From Acinetobacter sp. ANC 4173 (GTDB lineage Bacteria; Pseudomonadota; Gammaproteobacteria; Pseudomonadales; Moraxellaceae), in NCBI RefSeq assembly GCF_004331255.1, contig NZ_SJOF01000006.1, forward strand, positions 1 through 64,000: a stretch of DNA of 64,000 nt. Direction: 5' to 3'. Of this stretch, positions 1 to 9,665 are shown piece by piece (the stretch's first letter is position 1; each line of letters begins with the position of its first letter). A program made the translations under genes and the position numbers. The notes under the pieces were generated by a model. That model saw only the letters and a list, made by a program, of their open reading frames with translations. It did not search any database and was not told the origin of the DNA.

Positions 1-402
1 ATCAGTAAAAATCCACACAAGTTGTTCTTCATAATCTCTTAATGATCTTCTTGATGACTCGTCATCATCAAGCTAGGTCGGCTATGTTACTCTAATTTCA
101 ATCAAAGTCAACAGGTTTTGTTAATTATTTTTAAACCCCTTCAAGACTTCCAGATTCTACCGCTTGGGCTAAATCCTTGTTTCTCAACAAGTTTTAATCA
201 ACATCACCGCCGATGGATGTGCATTCTACAGTATTCCCAAACCGTTGCAATACCCTTTTTAAAATTAAATTATCAAGCGTTCTTTTTTTAACCACAAAAT
301 ACTATTTCTAGCGTTGCTATCTCTAAATATGAGAACTATTTTTATTGACTAGTTTTAGCTACAATCATTAACTTATTTCACTTATTCAATAAATTACTTG
401 AA
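1..402. other. Intergenic region at window start
   Basis: No coding frame is evident in these AT-rich 402 bases. A hairpin (arms 50-57 and 65-72, CTTGATGA / TCATCAAG) has no T-tract, so it is not a clear terminator. The region presumably carries the promoter of the following yfiR-like gene, but I could not pick a convincing -35/-10 pair. Confidence 0.4.
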
Positions 403-906
403 ATGGTTAACACTAAAATAAAGGTTTATGTATTTATTTTCATCACTGTGTTGATGTCAAAGCCTGTATATGCCGTTTCTACACATAATATGTTTATTAT
501 CACCTTATCTATCTTAAGTTATGCGAAATGGAATACCCCTACTCCAGCTTTGTGTGTGATTGACAATCCAAACTACGCTGTGCAATTTAATCAAGCTATT
601 CGCTTGCAAGGTTATCATTACAAAATTTCATCGATTCGTTTAAATGAATTAGATAAGTCTTCGTGTAATGCCATTTTTTTATCGACATTTTCACCACAAG
701 AAGAACAGAAAATTATTCACAGTCAAAGACAGGATCCTCCCCTCTCTTTTAGTTCGACCAACCAAGCCTGTGAAATTGGAAGTGCCTTCTGCCTTTACAC
801 ACGTAATAACAACACCTCATTTAAAGTGAATTTAGACAGTTTAAGTCAATCCAAAGTACGAGTTGATCCACGTGTGTTATTGCTTGCGAAAGCGGCGGAG
901 CAATAA
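403..906 (+). CDS. yfiR: YfiR-like periplasmic regulator (DUF4154 family)
   Basis: This 167-residue protein has an N-terminal signal sequence of about 24 residues ending near PVYA, followed by a small globular domain of the YfiR/DUF4154 type. In Pseudomonas aeruginosa YfiR is a periplasmic repressor of the diguanylate cyclase YfiN and responds to redox and envelope stress. The stop is only 2 bases before the GGDEF gene and the OmpA-like lipoprotein follows, so the order yfiR-yfiN-yfiB is kept. Four cysteines remain in the mature part (47, 86, 121 and 127 or close), compatible with the disulfides known in YfiR. The family call rests as much on operon order as on sequence, because YfiR proteins diverge quickly. 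The ribosome binding site is weak. Confidence 0.72.
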   Translation: MVNTKIKVYVFIFITVLMSKPVYAVSTHNMFIITLSILSYAKWNTPTPALCVIDNPNYAVQFNQAIRLQGYHYKISSIRLNELDKSSCNAIFLSTFSPQEEQKIIHSQRQDPPLSFSSTNQACEIGSAFCLYTRNNNTSFKVNLDSLSQSKVRVDPRVLLLAKAAEQ

Positions 907-908
907 GA

Positions 909-2120
909 ATGACTAAATTTTCCCACATGACCTCCCTGCAATCTCTGTTTAAACGCTCACAACTGGCGATGTTTGCTTTAACTTTTTCGATTTGCACGCT
1001 TATTTTTATTGTCGTTTCCACCTACACCATGAACACTTATGCAAAGCAAAGCTTAAATATTCTTGCAGAGTCATTGAGTGAGCGTATACAACCCGCAATG
1101 GTATTTAATGACCGCATCACCATCCAGCAAATTTTAAATAACTACACTACACAATATTCTATTCGCTCCATTCAAGTTCTTGATCCCTCAAAACATGAAA
1201 TTGCAAACAGCAAACAAACGGTTCAATCATTCCAAAACACTCAAAGTATTTTAGATCGTTTATTTTTTCAACAACCCATTGAGATGGCTATTCGGCATAA
1301 TCAGCAGTATTACGGTTCGATCGTGGTCTATGGTAGTTCGCAAAGCCTGTTAGATTTTTTCTTTAAAATTTTAATCGGCTTATGTCTGGCTATTATTTTA
1401 ATTTTATTTGCACTTCTTTGGTCTGTCCGCTCGACATACCAATATTTAATGCGTTCTATTCACCCACTGGTTTCTACTGCACGCGAAATTAGTGAATTTA
1501 AAGCCTATCAACTGCGCCTGCCACATTCAAATATCAAAGAACTACAACAACTGAATGAGGTATTTAATGAATTGCTAGATAAGATTCAAGCATCAACCCA
1601 AAAACTACGTGCGGAAAATGATGTATTGGCTCATCAAGCATTACATGACCAACTCACACAACTACCTAACCGTCATTATTTTTATCAAACACTCTTGGCC
1701 AGCTTTGAACAATCTCCCAAGACCACCTCTGCATTATTTTTTATTGATAATAACAACTTTAAAGAAATCAACGACCAATATGGTCATTTGGCGGGTGATG
1801 CTGTATTACAGGAAATGGCTAAACGATTGCAAAACAGCTTAAGACAAGATGATTTTATTGCACGTCTGGGTGGAGATGAGTTTGCTGTCCTCATTCGCAA
1901 CGTGTCCAAGACCGAGCACCTCAGCAAAATGAGTGAAAATTTATTGAAATGCTGTGAACAGCCGCTTCATTTTGATCAACACCAGATTTATTTCAGCTTC
2001 TCCATCGGGATTGCTTCAACCGAGCAAGCGCATAGTCCTGAAGATCTCATCACGGCCGCCGATAGCGCAATGTATAAAGCAAAAACATTGCAACAAGGCT
2101 GGTACTTCTCTCTACGTTAG
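909..2120 (+). CDS. yfiN: Membrane diguanylate cyclase, YfiN/TpbB-like (HAMP-GGDEF)
   Basis: This 403-residue inner-membrane enzyme should make cyclic di-GMP from two GTP. Transmembrane helices lie at about 18-40 and 148-170, with a periplasmic sensor domain of roughly 105 residues between them. A HAMP region (about 172-225) and a C-terminal GGDEF domain follow. The catalytic GGDEF is intact at residues 321-325. An RxxD inhibitory site (RQDD, 312-315) sits exactly five residues before it, so product feedback inhibition is expected. There is no EAL domain. It lies between a YfiR-like and a YfiB-like gene, which fits YfiN: YfiR would bind the periplasmic domain and keep the cyclase off. Output is probably biofilm or surface attachment, by analogy only. 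Confidence 0.88.
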   Translation: MTKFSHMTSLQSLFKRSQLAMFALTFSICTLIFIVVSTYTMNTYAKQSLNILAESLSERIQPAMVFNDRITIQQILNNYTTQYSIRSIQVLDPSKHEIANSKQTVQSFQNTQSILDRLFFQQPIEMAIRHNQQYYGSIVVYGSSQSLLDFFFKILIGLCLAIILILFALLWSVRSTYQYLMRSIHPLVSTAREISEFKAYQLRLPHSNIKELQQLNEVFNELLDKIQASTQKLRAENDVLAHQALHDQLTQLPNRHYFYQTLLASFEQSPKTTSALFFIDNNNFKEINDQYGHLAGDAVLQEMAKRLQNSLRQDDFIARLGGDEFAVLIRNVSKTEHLSKMSENLLKCCEQPLHFDQHQIYFSFSIGIASTEQAHSPEDLITAADSAMYKAKTLQQGWYFSLR

Positions 2121-2130
2121 GAACTTTACA

Positions 2131-2616
2131 ATGATAACCCTTTCCCGCCCTATTAAACTCGCGCTCATCCTATTGCTCAGTAGCGTTTTGAGTGCGTGTG
2201 CCAGTTGGGGACATTTAAACTACAAGCAAGCTCGCATGCTGAAAAAAGAGGGCTTCGTATTAACTGATGAAGGCTGGAGTTTACGCTTACCCGAGCGCTT
2301 ATTATTTGGTTTTGACAGCTATGAGATTAAAGCTGAGCAAACTGACGAACTTACGCGCCTTTCAACACAGTTACAAAAATATAAGCTCAATAAAATTAAG
2401 ATTGTTGGTCATACCGATGATATTGGTGACAGTACTTACAATCAACTTTTGTCAGAAAAACGCGCGACCAGTGTATCTACAATTTTTCTTCAAACAGGCT
2501 TTCAACCCAACAATCTTCACACCATTGGACGAGGTTCTTCACAATCCCTTGTAGAAAATAGCTCTGATGAAAATCGTGCGACCAACCGTCGTGTGAATAT
2601 TATTATTATCCCTTAA
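2131..2616 (+). CDS. yfiB: OmpA-like outer-membrane lipoprotein, YfiB-like
   Basis: The chosen ATG at 2131 gives 161 residues starting with a lipoprotein signal peptide and lipobox L-S-A-C (Cys about 23). A longer frame opens upstream but would overlap the cyclase gene extensively and lose the signal peptide. The C-terminal half is an OmpA-like peptidoglycan-binding domain, with the VGHTDDIG segment and the NRATNRRV segment that normally contact diaminopimelate. In the Yfi system YfiB is anchored in the outer membrane, binds cell wall and sequesters YfiR, releasing YfiN. The gene begins 10 bases after the cyclase stop and is the last gene before a terminator hairpin. Confidence 0.85.
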   Translation: MITLSRPIKLALILLLSSVLSACASWGHLNYKQARMLKKEGFVLTDEGWSLRLPERLLFGFDSYEIKAEQTDELTRLSTQLQKYKLNKIKIVGHTDDIGDSTYNQLLSEKRATSVSTIFLQTGFQPNNLHTIGRGSSQSLVENSSDENRATNRRVNIIIIP

Positions 2617-2685
2617 TATTTGAATCACTAAACTATATTCAAGTTATAAAATAACTTACAAACCTATCAACACTCATCATATTTC

Positions 2686-2722
2686 AGGTTGTCTAGCAAT
2701 TTGCCTAGATAACCTTTTTTTG
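2686..2722 (+). terminator. Rho-independent terminator after yfiRNB-like operon
   Basis: An 11-bp stem (2686-2696 with 2705-2715, one G-U pair) is followed by a run of seven T. It lies 70 bases after the OmpA-like gene. Confidence 0.75.
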
Positions 2723-2863
2723 ATTTTCAATACTTGAAACATAAGGTGGCAATTACTCTAACCATTATGATGCAGATTTAAGGTGATCTGATGTTGGCTT
2801 ATTAAATTTCAGACATAAAAAAACCGCTTAACGCGGCATCTTTATCTCGACCATTTTAATAAA

Positions 2864-2940
2864 TGGTCGGAGCAGTAGGATTCGAACCTACGACCCCCTG
2901 GTCCCAAACCAGGTGCACTACCAGGCTGTGCTATGCTCCG
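2864..2940 (-). tRNA. tRNA-Pro (TGG anticodon)
   Basis: Read on the minus strand, the 77 bases fold as a complete cloverleaf with acceptor CGGAGCA, a TGG anticodon within CTGGTTTGGGACCAG, a GGTTCGAATCC T-arm and an encoded CCA end. It is the last of four tRNAs in transcription order and is identical to the copy at 3176-3252. Confidence 0.97.
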
Positions 2941-2944
2941 AAAT

Positions 2945-3021
2945 TGGGGTGAATGACGGGATTCGAACCCGCGACAACTGGAATCACAATCCAGGGCTCT
3001 ACCAACTGAGCTACATCCACC
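2945..3021 (-). tRNA. tRNA-His (GTG anticodon)
   Basis: The minus strand holds a 77-base tRNA with the extra 5' G (G-1, at 3021) opposite C73, the hallmark of tRNA-His. The anticodon is GTG in CTGGATTGTGATTCCAG and CCA is encoded. It is only 4 bases from the downstream tRNA-Pro, so the two are processed from one transcript. Confidence 0.97.
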
Positions 3022-3053
3022 ACTATATAGTTCTACAATATCAAGCTACCAAA

Positions 3054-3130
3054 TGGCGCGCCTGACAGGATTCGAACCTGTGACCATCCGCTTAGAAGGC
3101 GGATGCTCTATCCAACTGAGCTACAGGCGC
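3054..3130 (-). tRNA. tRNA-Arg (TCT anticodon)
   Basis: The minus strand holds a 77-base cloverleaf with acceptor GCGCCTG/CAGGCGC, anticodon loop CTTCTAA (TCT) and encoded CCA. It reads the rarer AGA/AGG arginine codons. Confidence 0.96.
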
Positions 3131-3175
3131 ATGACCGATGATACTAATATCATATGATACTTTGCCTTGAAGAAT

Positions 3176-3252
3176 TGGTCGGAGCAGTAGGATTCGAACC
3201 TACGACCCCCTGGTCCCAAACCAGGTGCACTACCAGGCTGTGCTATGCTCCG
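3176..3252 (-). tRNA. tRNA-Pro (TGG anticodon), second copy
   Basis: This is the first tRNA of the cluster in transcription order. Its 77 bases match the tRNA-Pro at 2864-2940 base for base, including the encoded CCA. The cluster order Pro-Arg-His-Pro resembles the argX-hisR-leuT-proM type of cluster in enterobacteria. Confidence 0.97.
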
Positions 3253-3406
3253 ATTCATCTCAGCTTTTACCGTATCGCACATCGTGCGGTACGGTGTGCA
3301 TTCTAGGCGTGACGCCCGAGAACGTCAACACCTATATTTAAAAAAAGTTAAAAAAACACATCAACCGTATAAATATCAAGCATTTCTGATATTTTTTATA
3401 CAAATT

Positions 3407-4474
3407 TTAACGTTTTAAGCTCGCACTGAAGTTAAGCATACGATCTAAAGGTAATTTGGCACGTTCAGCCAAGGCTGGATCAACATGAATTTCCTGATCG
3501 CCTTGCTGTAATACTTGCAAAATACCATCCAATTCATTCATCGCCATCCAAGGACAATGTGCACAAGAACGACATGTCGCTCCCTCACCTGCCGTCGGTG
3601 CTTCAACTAAAATTTTATTGGGTACCGCTTGTTGCATTTTGTAGAAAATGCCGCGATCTGTCGCCACGATTAAACGTTCATGCGGTAAGGTCTGTGCAGC
3701 TTTAATCAGTTGCGAAGTACTTCCAACAGCATCTGCAATATCAACCACAGACTCTGGCGATTCAGGATGAACCAAAACCGCAGCATCTGGATAGAGTGCT
3801 TTCATATTAGCAATACCACGGGCACGGAATTCTTCATGTACGATACATGCACCATCCCAAAGCAGCATGTCTGCACCCGTTTTCTTTTGAATATAACGAC
3901 CCAAATGCTGATCGGGTGCCCAAATGATTTTCTCACCCAAGCTATCCAAGTGTTCAATAATTTCGACGGCACAACTAGAAGTCACGACCCAATCTGCACG
4001 TGCTTTTACAGCAGCAGAGGTATTGGCATAAACCACGACAGTATAATCAGGGTGCTGATCACAGAATGCAGTGAACTCATCGACAGGGCAGCCTAAATCG
4101 AGTGAGCAGGTTGCTTCTAGCGTCGGCATCAGTACCGTTTTTTCTGGGGAGAGAATTTTTGCAGTTTCCCCCATAAATTTCACACCTGCTACTACCAAGG
4201 TCGAGGCTGCATGATCACGACCAAAGCGCGCCATTTCCAAGGAATCCGATACACAGCCGCCCGTCAACTCTGCCAATTCCTGAACTTCAGGGTCGCAGTA
4301 ATAATGCGCGACAAGAACAGCATCACGTTTTTTCAATTCCGCTTTGATTTGTTCAAATTTTTCCTGTTTGGCTTGCTCAGTCCAATGATTGTCTTTTGGC
4401 TCGCCTAAACGGTCTAAATGCGCCTGCACAATCAATTTTGCGTCATTGGCAATTAAATTGGTCGCATCATTCAT
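3407..4474 (-). CDS. nadA: Quinolinate synthase
   Basis: NadA (355 residues, normal for the family) condenses iminoaspartate with dihydroxyacetone phosphate to quinolinate, the precursor of NAD. It is cytoplasmic and carries an oxygen-sensitive [4Fe-4S] cluster. Family signatures are the HYYCDPEVQ segment near residue 57, [10 protein letters not shown], the TSSC segment, and a C-terminal CRSCAHCPW motif supplying a cluster cysteine. The gene stands alone between the tRNA cluster and argJ. A terminator at 4584-4607 cuts it off from argJ, so it needs its own promoter in the 110 bases upstream. No regulatory motif was recognised there. Confidence 0.97.
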   Translation of the reverse strand: MNDATNLIANDAKLIVQAHLDRLGEPKDNHWTEQAKQEKFEQIKAELKKRDAVLVAHYYCDPEVQELAELTGGCVSDSLEMARFGRDHAASTLVVAGVKFMGETAKILSPEKTVLMPTLEATCSLDLGCPVDEFTAFCDQHPDYTVVVYANTSAAVKARADWVVTSSCAVEIIEHLDSLGEKIIWAPDQHLGRYIQKKTGADMLLWDGACIVHEEFRARGIANMKALYPDAAVLVHPESPESVVDIADAVGSTSQLIKAAQTLPHERLIVATDRGIFYKMQQAVPNKILVEAPTAGEGATCRSCAHCPWMAMNELDGILQVLQQGDQEIHVDPALAERAKLPLDRMLNFSASLKR

Positions 4475-4583
4475 AAAAACGTCTTCTCTATCCCAGCTGC
4501 TTGTTCACAAGCGGTGCATCCATAACACGGTCAATTTAGCATGATGCTGAATTTGACCAGTCATTCAAAACTTTACTTGGTAA

Positions 4584-4607
4584 AAAAGCCTCACAACGGA
4601 GGCTTTT
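4584..4607 (-). terminator. Terminator downstream of argJ
   Basis: The minus strand reads a 9-bp stem (AAAAGCCTC / GAGGCTTTT, arms 4584-4592 and 4599-4607) running into a T-tract, directly after the argJ stop. Confidence 0.8.
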
Positions 4608-4623
4608 CTTCACTCAAATGCCA

Positions 4624-5844
4624 TTAAGAACGGTAATCCGCATTAATTTTGACATAGTCATAAGATAAATCACAGGTATAGACCGTGTCCTTCGCTTGAC
4701 CGCGACCTAAGTCCACCCGAATGGTAATCTCTGGTTGTGCCATTACGCGTGCGCCTTCGGCTTCCGTATAATCCGCTGCAGCGCCACCATCCTTACAGAT
4801 TTGTACATCATCTAACCAAACCTGAATTTTTTCAACCTCTAAATTTTTTACTCCAGCATAACCAATGGCCGCCAAAATACGTCCCCAGTTTGGATCTGAA
4901 GCAAAGAATGCCGTTTTTACTAACGGAGAGTGCGCAATACTATAAGCAATATCACAACATTCTTGCGTGTTTGCACCACCTTCAACAGCTACCGTCATGA
5001 ACTTGGTTGCACCTTCCCCATCACGCACAATCAGTTGTGCTAAGCGTTTCATGACACGAACAAGGACTTCAAGCACTGCTGCATAACGCGCATCTTCTGT
5101 TGATGTAATTTCAACACCACCTGCTTGACCCGTGGCGACAAAAATACATGAGTCGTTGGTCGAAGTATCCCCATCAATGGTAATGCGGTTAAAAGATTGA
5201 TTCACAGCAATCTGTAACAATTGTTGAACCAATGCACGTGAGATTGGTGCATCCGTCGCAACATAGCCCAACATGGTCGCCATATTAGGACGAATCATGC
5301 CAGCACCTTTAGAGATACCCGTCATGGTATACACAACACCATCTAGCTCAAACTGCTCAGATGCTCCCTTAGGTGTGGTATCTGTGGTCATAATGCCAAA
5401 TGCAGCATCTGTCCAAGCATCTTCCTGCACACTGTCTAACGCGGGCTGTAAACCTGTAACTAAACGTGGCAATGGTAATTGCTCACCAATCACACCCGTG
5501 GAAAAAGGTAAAATTTGTTCTGGATTAACACCTGCCAATTTCGCCAATTGCACACAAGTTTCTTGGGCATTTTGCATTCCCAAAGTGCCAGTACCAGCAT
5601 TGGCATTGCCGGTATTAATAATTAAGTAGCGTGGGTTTCCTATGGCTAAATGTGCCTTAGACACATGTACCGGTGCGGCACAAAATGCATTTTGCGTAAA
5701 AACACCTGCAACATTTGACCCTTCGGCAAATTCAAAAATGACCAGATCACGTCGGTTCTGATAGCGAATATATGCTTCGGCCGAACCGATTTTTACACCT
5801 TTAACCACATGCATCTGTGGCATAGTAACGTCACCCACTGCCAT
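4624..5844 (-). CDS. argJ: Bifunctional glutamate N-acetyltransferase / amino-acid acetyltransferase ArgJ
   Basis: ArgJ (406 residues) moves the acetyl group from N-acetylornithine to glutamate in the cyclic arginine pathway; bifunctional forms also use acetyl-CoA. The proenzyme cuts itself at an Ala-Thr bond, and the expected ATMLGY segment is present near residue 190, with Thr as the nucleophile of the beta chain. The conserved DGDTSTND and DPNWGR segments are also visible. The product starts MAVGDV. It lies between nadA and a small exported-protein gene and ends in its own terminator, so it is probably monocistronic. Whether it has acetyl-CoA activity cannot be told by eye. Confidence 0.96.
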   Translation of the reverse strand: MAVGDVTMPQMHVVKGVKIGSAEAYIRYQNRRDLVIFEFAEGSNVAGVFTQNAFCAAPVHVSKAHLAIGNPRYLIINTGNANAGTGTLGMQNAQETCVQLAKLAGVNPEQILPFSTGVIGEQLPLPRLVTGLQPALDSVQEDAWTDAAFGIMTTDTTPKGASEQFELDGVVYTMTGISKGAGMIRPNMATMLGYVATDAPISRALVQQLLQIAVNQSFNRITIDGDTSTNDSCIFVATGQAGGVEITSTEDARYAAVLEVLVRVMKRLAQLIVRDGEGATKFMTVAVEGGANTQECCDIAYSIAHSPLVKTAFFASDPNWGRILAAIGYAGVKNLEVEKIQVWLDDVQICKDGGAAADYTEAEGARVMAQPEITIRVDLGRGQAKDTVYTCDLSYDYVKINADYRS

Positions 5845-6023
5845 TTTTAAATGTCCATTTCGTTGTTCAAGTAAGTATCACAGCTTAGTAGAAATGTAGC
5901 TAAAAATCGAGGTGTTTCAGGCAATTTCCTGCGTATTCCGATTACTCAACGCAAAATTATTTTTAGCTCAATCAAAAATAGCATGTCGTTCACTTCAATT
6001 AGGCTTGAGCGAAAACTTATGCA

Positions 6024-6053
6024 TAAAAAAAAGCAGCTCGTAAGCTGCCTTTT
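6024..6053 (-). terminator. Terminator after small exported-protein gene
   Basis: The stem GCAGCT / AGCTGC (6033-6038, 6043-6048), extended by A/T pairs, runs into eight T on the minus strand, 12 bases past the stop at 6065. Confidence 0.75.
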
Positions 6054-6064
6054 GGTGTATTGAC

Positions 6065-6421
6065 TTAGTTTGCAGCCAACTGCGTTGAACTACCGACAAG
6101 GGTTTGTTTCGCTTGTTCTTGGCTTTCCACCGAAAGTGCTGGGTTTGTAGCGACAATACGAGTTGCCGTTGCTGTGGTTGCAGCACTCACTGCTGCTGTT
6201 TTTAAGATGATTGGACGCTGTTGTGGATTTGGAAAAGCATATTTTATTCCTGTGCGCGGGCTCATTACCGTCACATTAGTATCGTGTACGGTGGCTGATG
6301 CAGTTGTTGCACCTTGAGCAGCCTGCACTTTTGCAACCGTTGTTGTTGCAGGCGTATTTGCCATAGCCAAAGTCGGGATTGCCAAAACAGCAATGACTAA
6401 AGGTCGTAATAATTTTTTCAT
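6065..6421 (-). CDS. Small exported Ala/Thr/Val-rich protein, unknown function
   Basis: I do not recognise this family. The ATG at 6421 is preferred over an upstream ATG at 6463 because it has a GAAAG ribosome binding site and opens a clear signal peptide (MKKLLRPLVIAVLAIPTLA, cleavage near AMA-N). The mature part of about 97 residues is rich in Ala, Thr and Val with no cysteine, and looks low-complexity and possibly unstructured. A short central segment (SPRTGIKYAFPNPQQRP) is the only part that looks conserved-like. It lies between secA and argJ with terminators on both sides, so it forms its own transcription unit. A periplasmic or secreted location is inferred. Confidence 0.65.
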   Translation of the reverse strand: MKKLLRPLVIAVLAIPTLAMANTPATTTVAKVQAAQGATTASATVHDTNVTVMSPRTGIKYAFPNPQQRPIILKTAAVSAATTATATRIVATNPALSVESQEQAKQTLVGSSTQLAAN

Positions 6422-6530
6422 TATCTTTCGCTTTTCAGGTTCCAATGTGCAACTTAATACCACTTAATAATAGACACTGCAAACCTTATTCACATCTTGA
6501 AAATATTTAACTACAGTTCTCACAAAAACA

Positions 6531-6577
6531 AAAAACCCTTGCATTACTTCAAAAAGATAGAAGTGATACAAGGGTTT
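6531..6577 (-). terminator. Terminator downstream of secA
   Basis: The minus strand reads a long imperfect stem (arms 6533-6550 and 6560-6577, one mismatch) ending AAACCCTTG / CAAGGGTTT, followed by a T-rich run. It lies about 20 bases after the secA stop. Confidence 0.78.
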
Positions 6578-6597
6578 ACTTTAGTCAGTTGATAAAA

Positions 6598-9330
6598 TTA
6601 AATTTTACCGTGACATTGTTTATATTTTAAACCTGAACCACATGGACAAGGTGAGTTACGGCTTACTGGTGCAACTACATTGTGATCTTCCGCTGGGCTG
6701 AAACCTGAATGTTGCTCCGAAGTAACTAACGAAGTCACTTCACCTGTTAATCCATCCACTTCATCATGCGAAAGATTCAATTGCATTGCTTCGGCTTGTG
6801 CTTGCTTCTGTGCTTCCATCGCAGCTAACTCTTCTGGCGTTGGCACATGTACACGAGATAAATCAGTCACCACATCCGTTTTAATCACAGCCAACATATT
6901 GACAAATAAGTTGAATGCTTCTTTCTTGTATTCTTGCTCAGGGTTCTTTTGTGCATAACCACGTAAGTGAATCCCTTGACGCAAATAATCCATTGCCGCC
7001 AAATGATCTTTCCAATGACGATCTAAGGCACTCAAAACAAAATGACGCTCAAGCATGGCTGCCGACTCTGGCCCCATTTGTTCACGACGTGAACGGTAGC
7101 GCGAGACAATCTCATCAGTAATACGATCAACCAGTGCTTCTTCATCGAGACGACGCTCGTTTTCCAACCAGTGATTGACTGGTAAATCAACGGCAAACTC
7201 TTCACGCAAAGCGCGCTCAAGTCCATCAATATCCCACTGGTCATGAATCGACTCTGGTGGAATATAGTTGGCAATCACCGCTTTCATCACTTCATGATGC
7301 ATTTCTTCGACATACTCTTGCAGGGTATTTTCTGCCAGAACATCATCACGTTGTGAATAAATAATCTTACGTTGTTCGTTATTGACATCATCGTACTTCA
7401 ATAGGTTCTTACGAATATCAAAGTTACGGGCTTCCACTTTACGCTGCGCATTTTCAATAGAACGCGACACCATTTTGTGTTCAATCGCTTCGTCTTCTTG
7501 CAAGCCCATGGCACGCATCATGGCAACCACACGGTCACCCGCAAAGATACGCATCAAGTCATCTTCAAGTGACAAATAGAAGCGTGATACACCTGGATCA
7601 CCTTGACGTCCCGCACGACCACGCAACTGGTTATCAATACGGCGTGATTCATGGCGTTCAGAACCAATAATATGTAAACCACCCGACGCCAAAACCATTT
7701 CGTGGTTTTGTTCCCACTCTTCTTTTAAGCGAGCTTCATCTTCAGGTGTATGATTTTCAATTTTCGCGAGTTTAGCTTTCCAGTTACCACCTAAAATAAT
7801 GTCGGTACCACGACCTGCCATGTTAGTCGCAATGGTTACCGCACGTGGTGAACCTGCTTGGGCAATAATATCGGCTTCACGTTCATGCTGCTTGGCATTC
7901 AGTACTTCATGCTGAATACCTGCTTCTTTCAGCTTTTCTGACAAAATTTCAGAGGCTTCAATGGTTGCCGTACCAATCAAAATTGGCGCAACACCTGCTT
8001 CATGCACACGTTGAATTTCTTGAATAATCGCATTGTATTTGCCATTACGATTCAAATAGATTAAATCGTTTTGATCCTGACGAATCATTGGTCGGTGCGT
8101 TGGAATAATCACCACATCCAAACCATAGATTTCTTTCATTTCCGCCGCTTCTGTATCTGCGGTACCGGTCATGCCTGACAATTTTTTGTATAAACGGAAA
8201 TAGTTCTGGAAAGTCGTGGTTGCCAAAGTTTGGTTTTCTGGCTGAATTTCCAAGCCTTCTTTGGCTTCTACCGCTTGATGTAAACCTTCAGACCAACGAC
8301 GACCTGGCATAGTACGACCAGTGTTCTCATCCACAATGATGACTTCACCTTCATGGATGATGTAATGGACGTTACGTTGATACAAGAAATGCGCACGAAT
8401 CGCAGCCGTCACGTGATGCACCAAGTTGAGGTTAGATGCTGAATATAAGCTCTCACCTTCAGCCAACAAACCCATCTCAATCAATTCATTTTCAACAGTT
8501 TCAAAACCAATTTCGGTCATTTCTACCGAACGTTGTTTTTCATCAATCCAGAAATGACCGCCATCTGCAACTTTTTCTTCTTTTTGCGCATGCAGTTTGG
8601 GTGGAATGGTATTGATCGCTGCGTAAAGCTGAGAAGAGTCGTCACTTTGACCCGAGATAATTAACGGCGTACGTGCTTCATCAATAAGAATTGAGTCCAC
8701 TTCGTCAATAATGGCATAAATCAAACCACGTTGTTTTTTCTCTGCAAGCGCAAACACCATATTGTCGCGCAAGTAGTCAAAACCAAATTCATTGTTAGTA
8801 CCGTAAGTGATATCTGCACGGTAGGCATCTGCTTTTTCCGTTGGGTTCTGCATGGAATAAATAATCCCAATGCTTAAACCCAAGAATTCAAACAGTGGAC
8901 GGTTTAACTCGGCATCACGCTGAGCCAAGTAGTCATTCACTGTGATGACATGCACGCCCTGACCACTGATCGCATTCAAATAGCACGCCAGTGTGCCCAT
9001 GAGCGTTTTACCCTCACCCGTACGCATTTCAGCAATTTTACCTTCATGCAGGGTAATACCACCAATCAACTGCACATCATAATGACGCATACCCATGACA
9101 CGTTTTGCCGCTTCACGACAGACAGCAAATGCTTCAGGCAATAATTTATCGAGGCTTTCACCTTTGTTATAACGTTGTTTGAATTCTTCGGTTTTTGCAG
9201 ATAAGTCTGCATCACTTAAGGCAGATATCGTCGGCTCGAGCGCATTAATCTTGTCTACGATTTTACGCATGCGTTTGAGTTCGCGCTCATTTTTGGTACC
9301 GAAGATTCCTCCGATCAGACTTGCCAACAT
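6598..9330 (-). CDS. secA: Preprotein translocase ATPase SecA
   Basis: SecA (910 residues) is the motor that pushes unfolded preproteins through SecYEG. Domain order is normal: nucleotide-binding domain 1 with Walker A RTGEGKT near residue 105, the [16 protein letters not shown] segment, the preprotein cross-linking domain, nucleotide-binding domain 2 ([21 protein letters not shown]), helical scaffold and wing, and a flexible linker. It ends in a zinc-binding SEC-C motif, [14 protein letters not shown], which contacts SecB and lipid. The length matches E. coli SecA (901). The gene is single, with a terminator after it. No secM-like leader gene was found upstream. Confidence 0.99.
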   Translation of the reverse strand: MLASLIGGIFGTKNERELKRMRKIVDKINALEPTISALSDADLSAKTEEFKQRYNKGESLDKLLPEAFAVCREAAKRVMGMRHYDVQLIGGITLHEGKIAEMRTGEGKTLMGTLACYLNAISGQGVHVITVNDYLAQRDAELNRPLFEFLGLSIGIIYSMQNPTEKADAYRADITYGTNNEFGFDYLRDNMVFALAEKKQRGLIYAIIDEVDSILIDEARTPLIISGQSDDSSQLYAAINTIPPKLHAQKEEKVADGGHFWIDEKQRSVEMTEIGFETVENELIEMGLLAEGESLYSASNLNLVHHVTAAIRAHFLYQRNVHYIIHEGEVIIVDENTGRTMPGRRWSEGLHQAVEAKEGLEIQPENQTLATTTFQNYFRLYKKLSGMTGTADTEAAEMKEIYGLDVVIIPTHRPMIRQDQNDLIYLNRNGKYNAIIQEIQRVHEAGVAPILIGTATIEASEILSEKLKEAGIQHEVLNAKQHEREADIIAQAGSPRAVTIATNMAGRGTDIILGGNWKAKLAKIENHTPEDEARLKEEWEQNHEMVLASGGLHIIGSERHESRRIDNQLRGRAGRQGDPGVSRFYLSLEDDLMRIFAGDRVVAMMRAMGLQEDEAIEHKMVSRSIENAQRKVEARNFDIRKNLLKYDDVNNEQRKIIYSQRDDVLAENTLQEYVEEMHHEVMKAVIANYIPPESIHDQWDIDGLERALREEFAVDLPVNHWLENERRLDEEALVDRITDEIVSRYRSRREQMGPESAAMLERHFVLSALDRHWKDHLAAMDYLRQGIHLRGYAQKNPEQEYKKEAFNLFVNMLAVIKTDVVTDLSRVHVPTPEELAAMEAQKQAQAEAMQLNLSHDEVDGLTGEVTSLVTSEQHSGFSPAEDHNVVAPVSRNSPCPCGSGLKYKQCHGKI

Positions 9331-9665
9331 GAATAGACTCTCTAAATCTTGCTTGTCAATGAATAAATTTTTTCTCAGACGTTATTATGGTGCTAGAAAT
9401 TTGAAGTACAAGGGTTTTGCACAAAACCAATAAAAAAATTCTGATCACAGGTTCTAGCCACAGATCTAAGGCGAATTAATGTAACAAATTTCAGCCAAGC
9501 GATATAGAGCGTTCATCTTGAATGGCAGGATATTTTCCAACCTTGATACAACTCTTTTATTCTTTATTGGCATAAGTAAATGCAAAAAAGCTATTTTTCA
9601 GCGTAAAAGAATTGCGCGATAGTCTTACTTAAATCAAATACACAAAACAATTGAGGTAAATAAAA
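9331..9665. other. Intergenic region between secA and peroxiredoxin gene
   Basis: The 335 bases separate two divergent genes and must contain both promoters. No coding frame beginning here looks real. An AGGT ribosome binding site lies about 8 bases before the peroxiredoxin ATG. I could not identify an OxyR site by eye. Confidence 0.4.

Noticed and set aside
345..366. TTGACT near the window start as a -35 element for yfiR
   Set aside because: The nearest -10-like TACAAT is only 9 bases away, and at proper distance only TTAACT is found, which is too weak to call.
1954..2130. Longer N-terminus of the OmpA-like lipoprotein frame
   Set aside because: It would overlap the diguanylate cyclase gene by over 160 bases and bury the signal peptide; the ATG at 2131 gives a normal lipoprotein.
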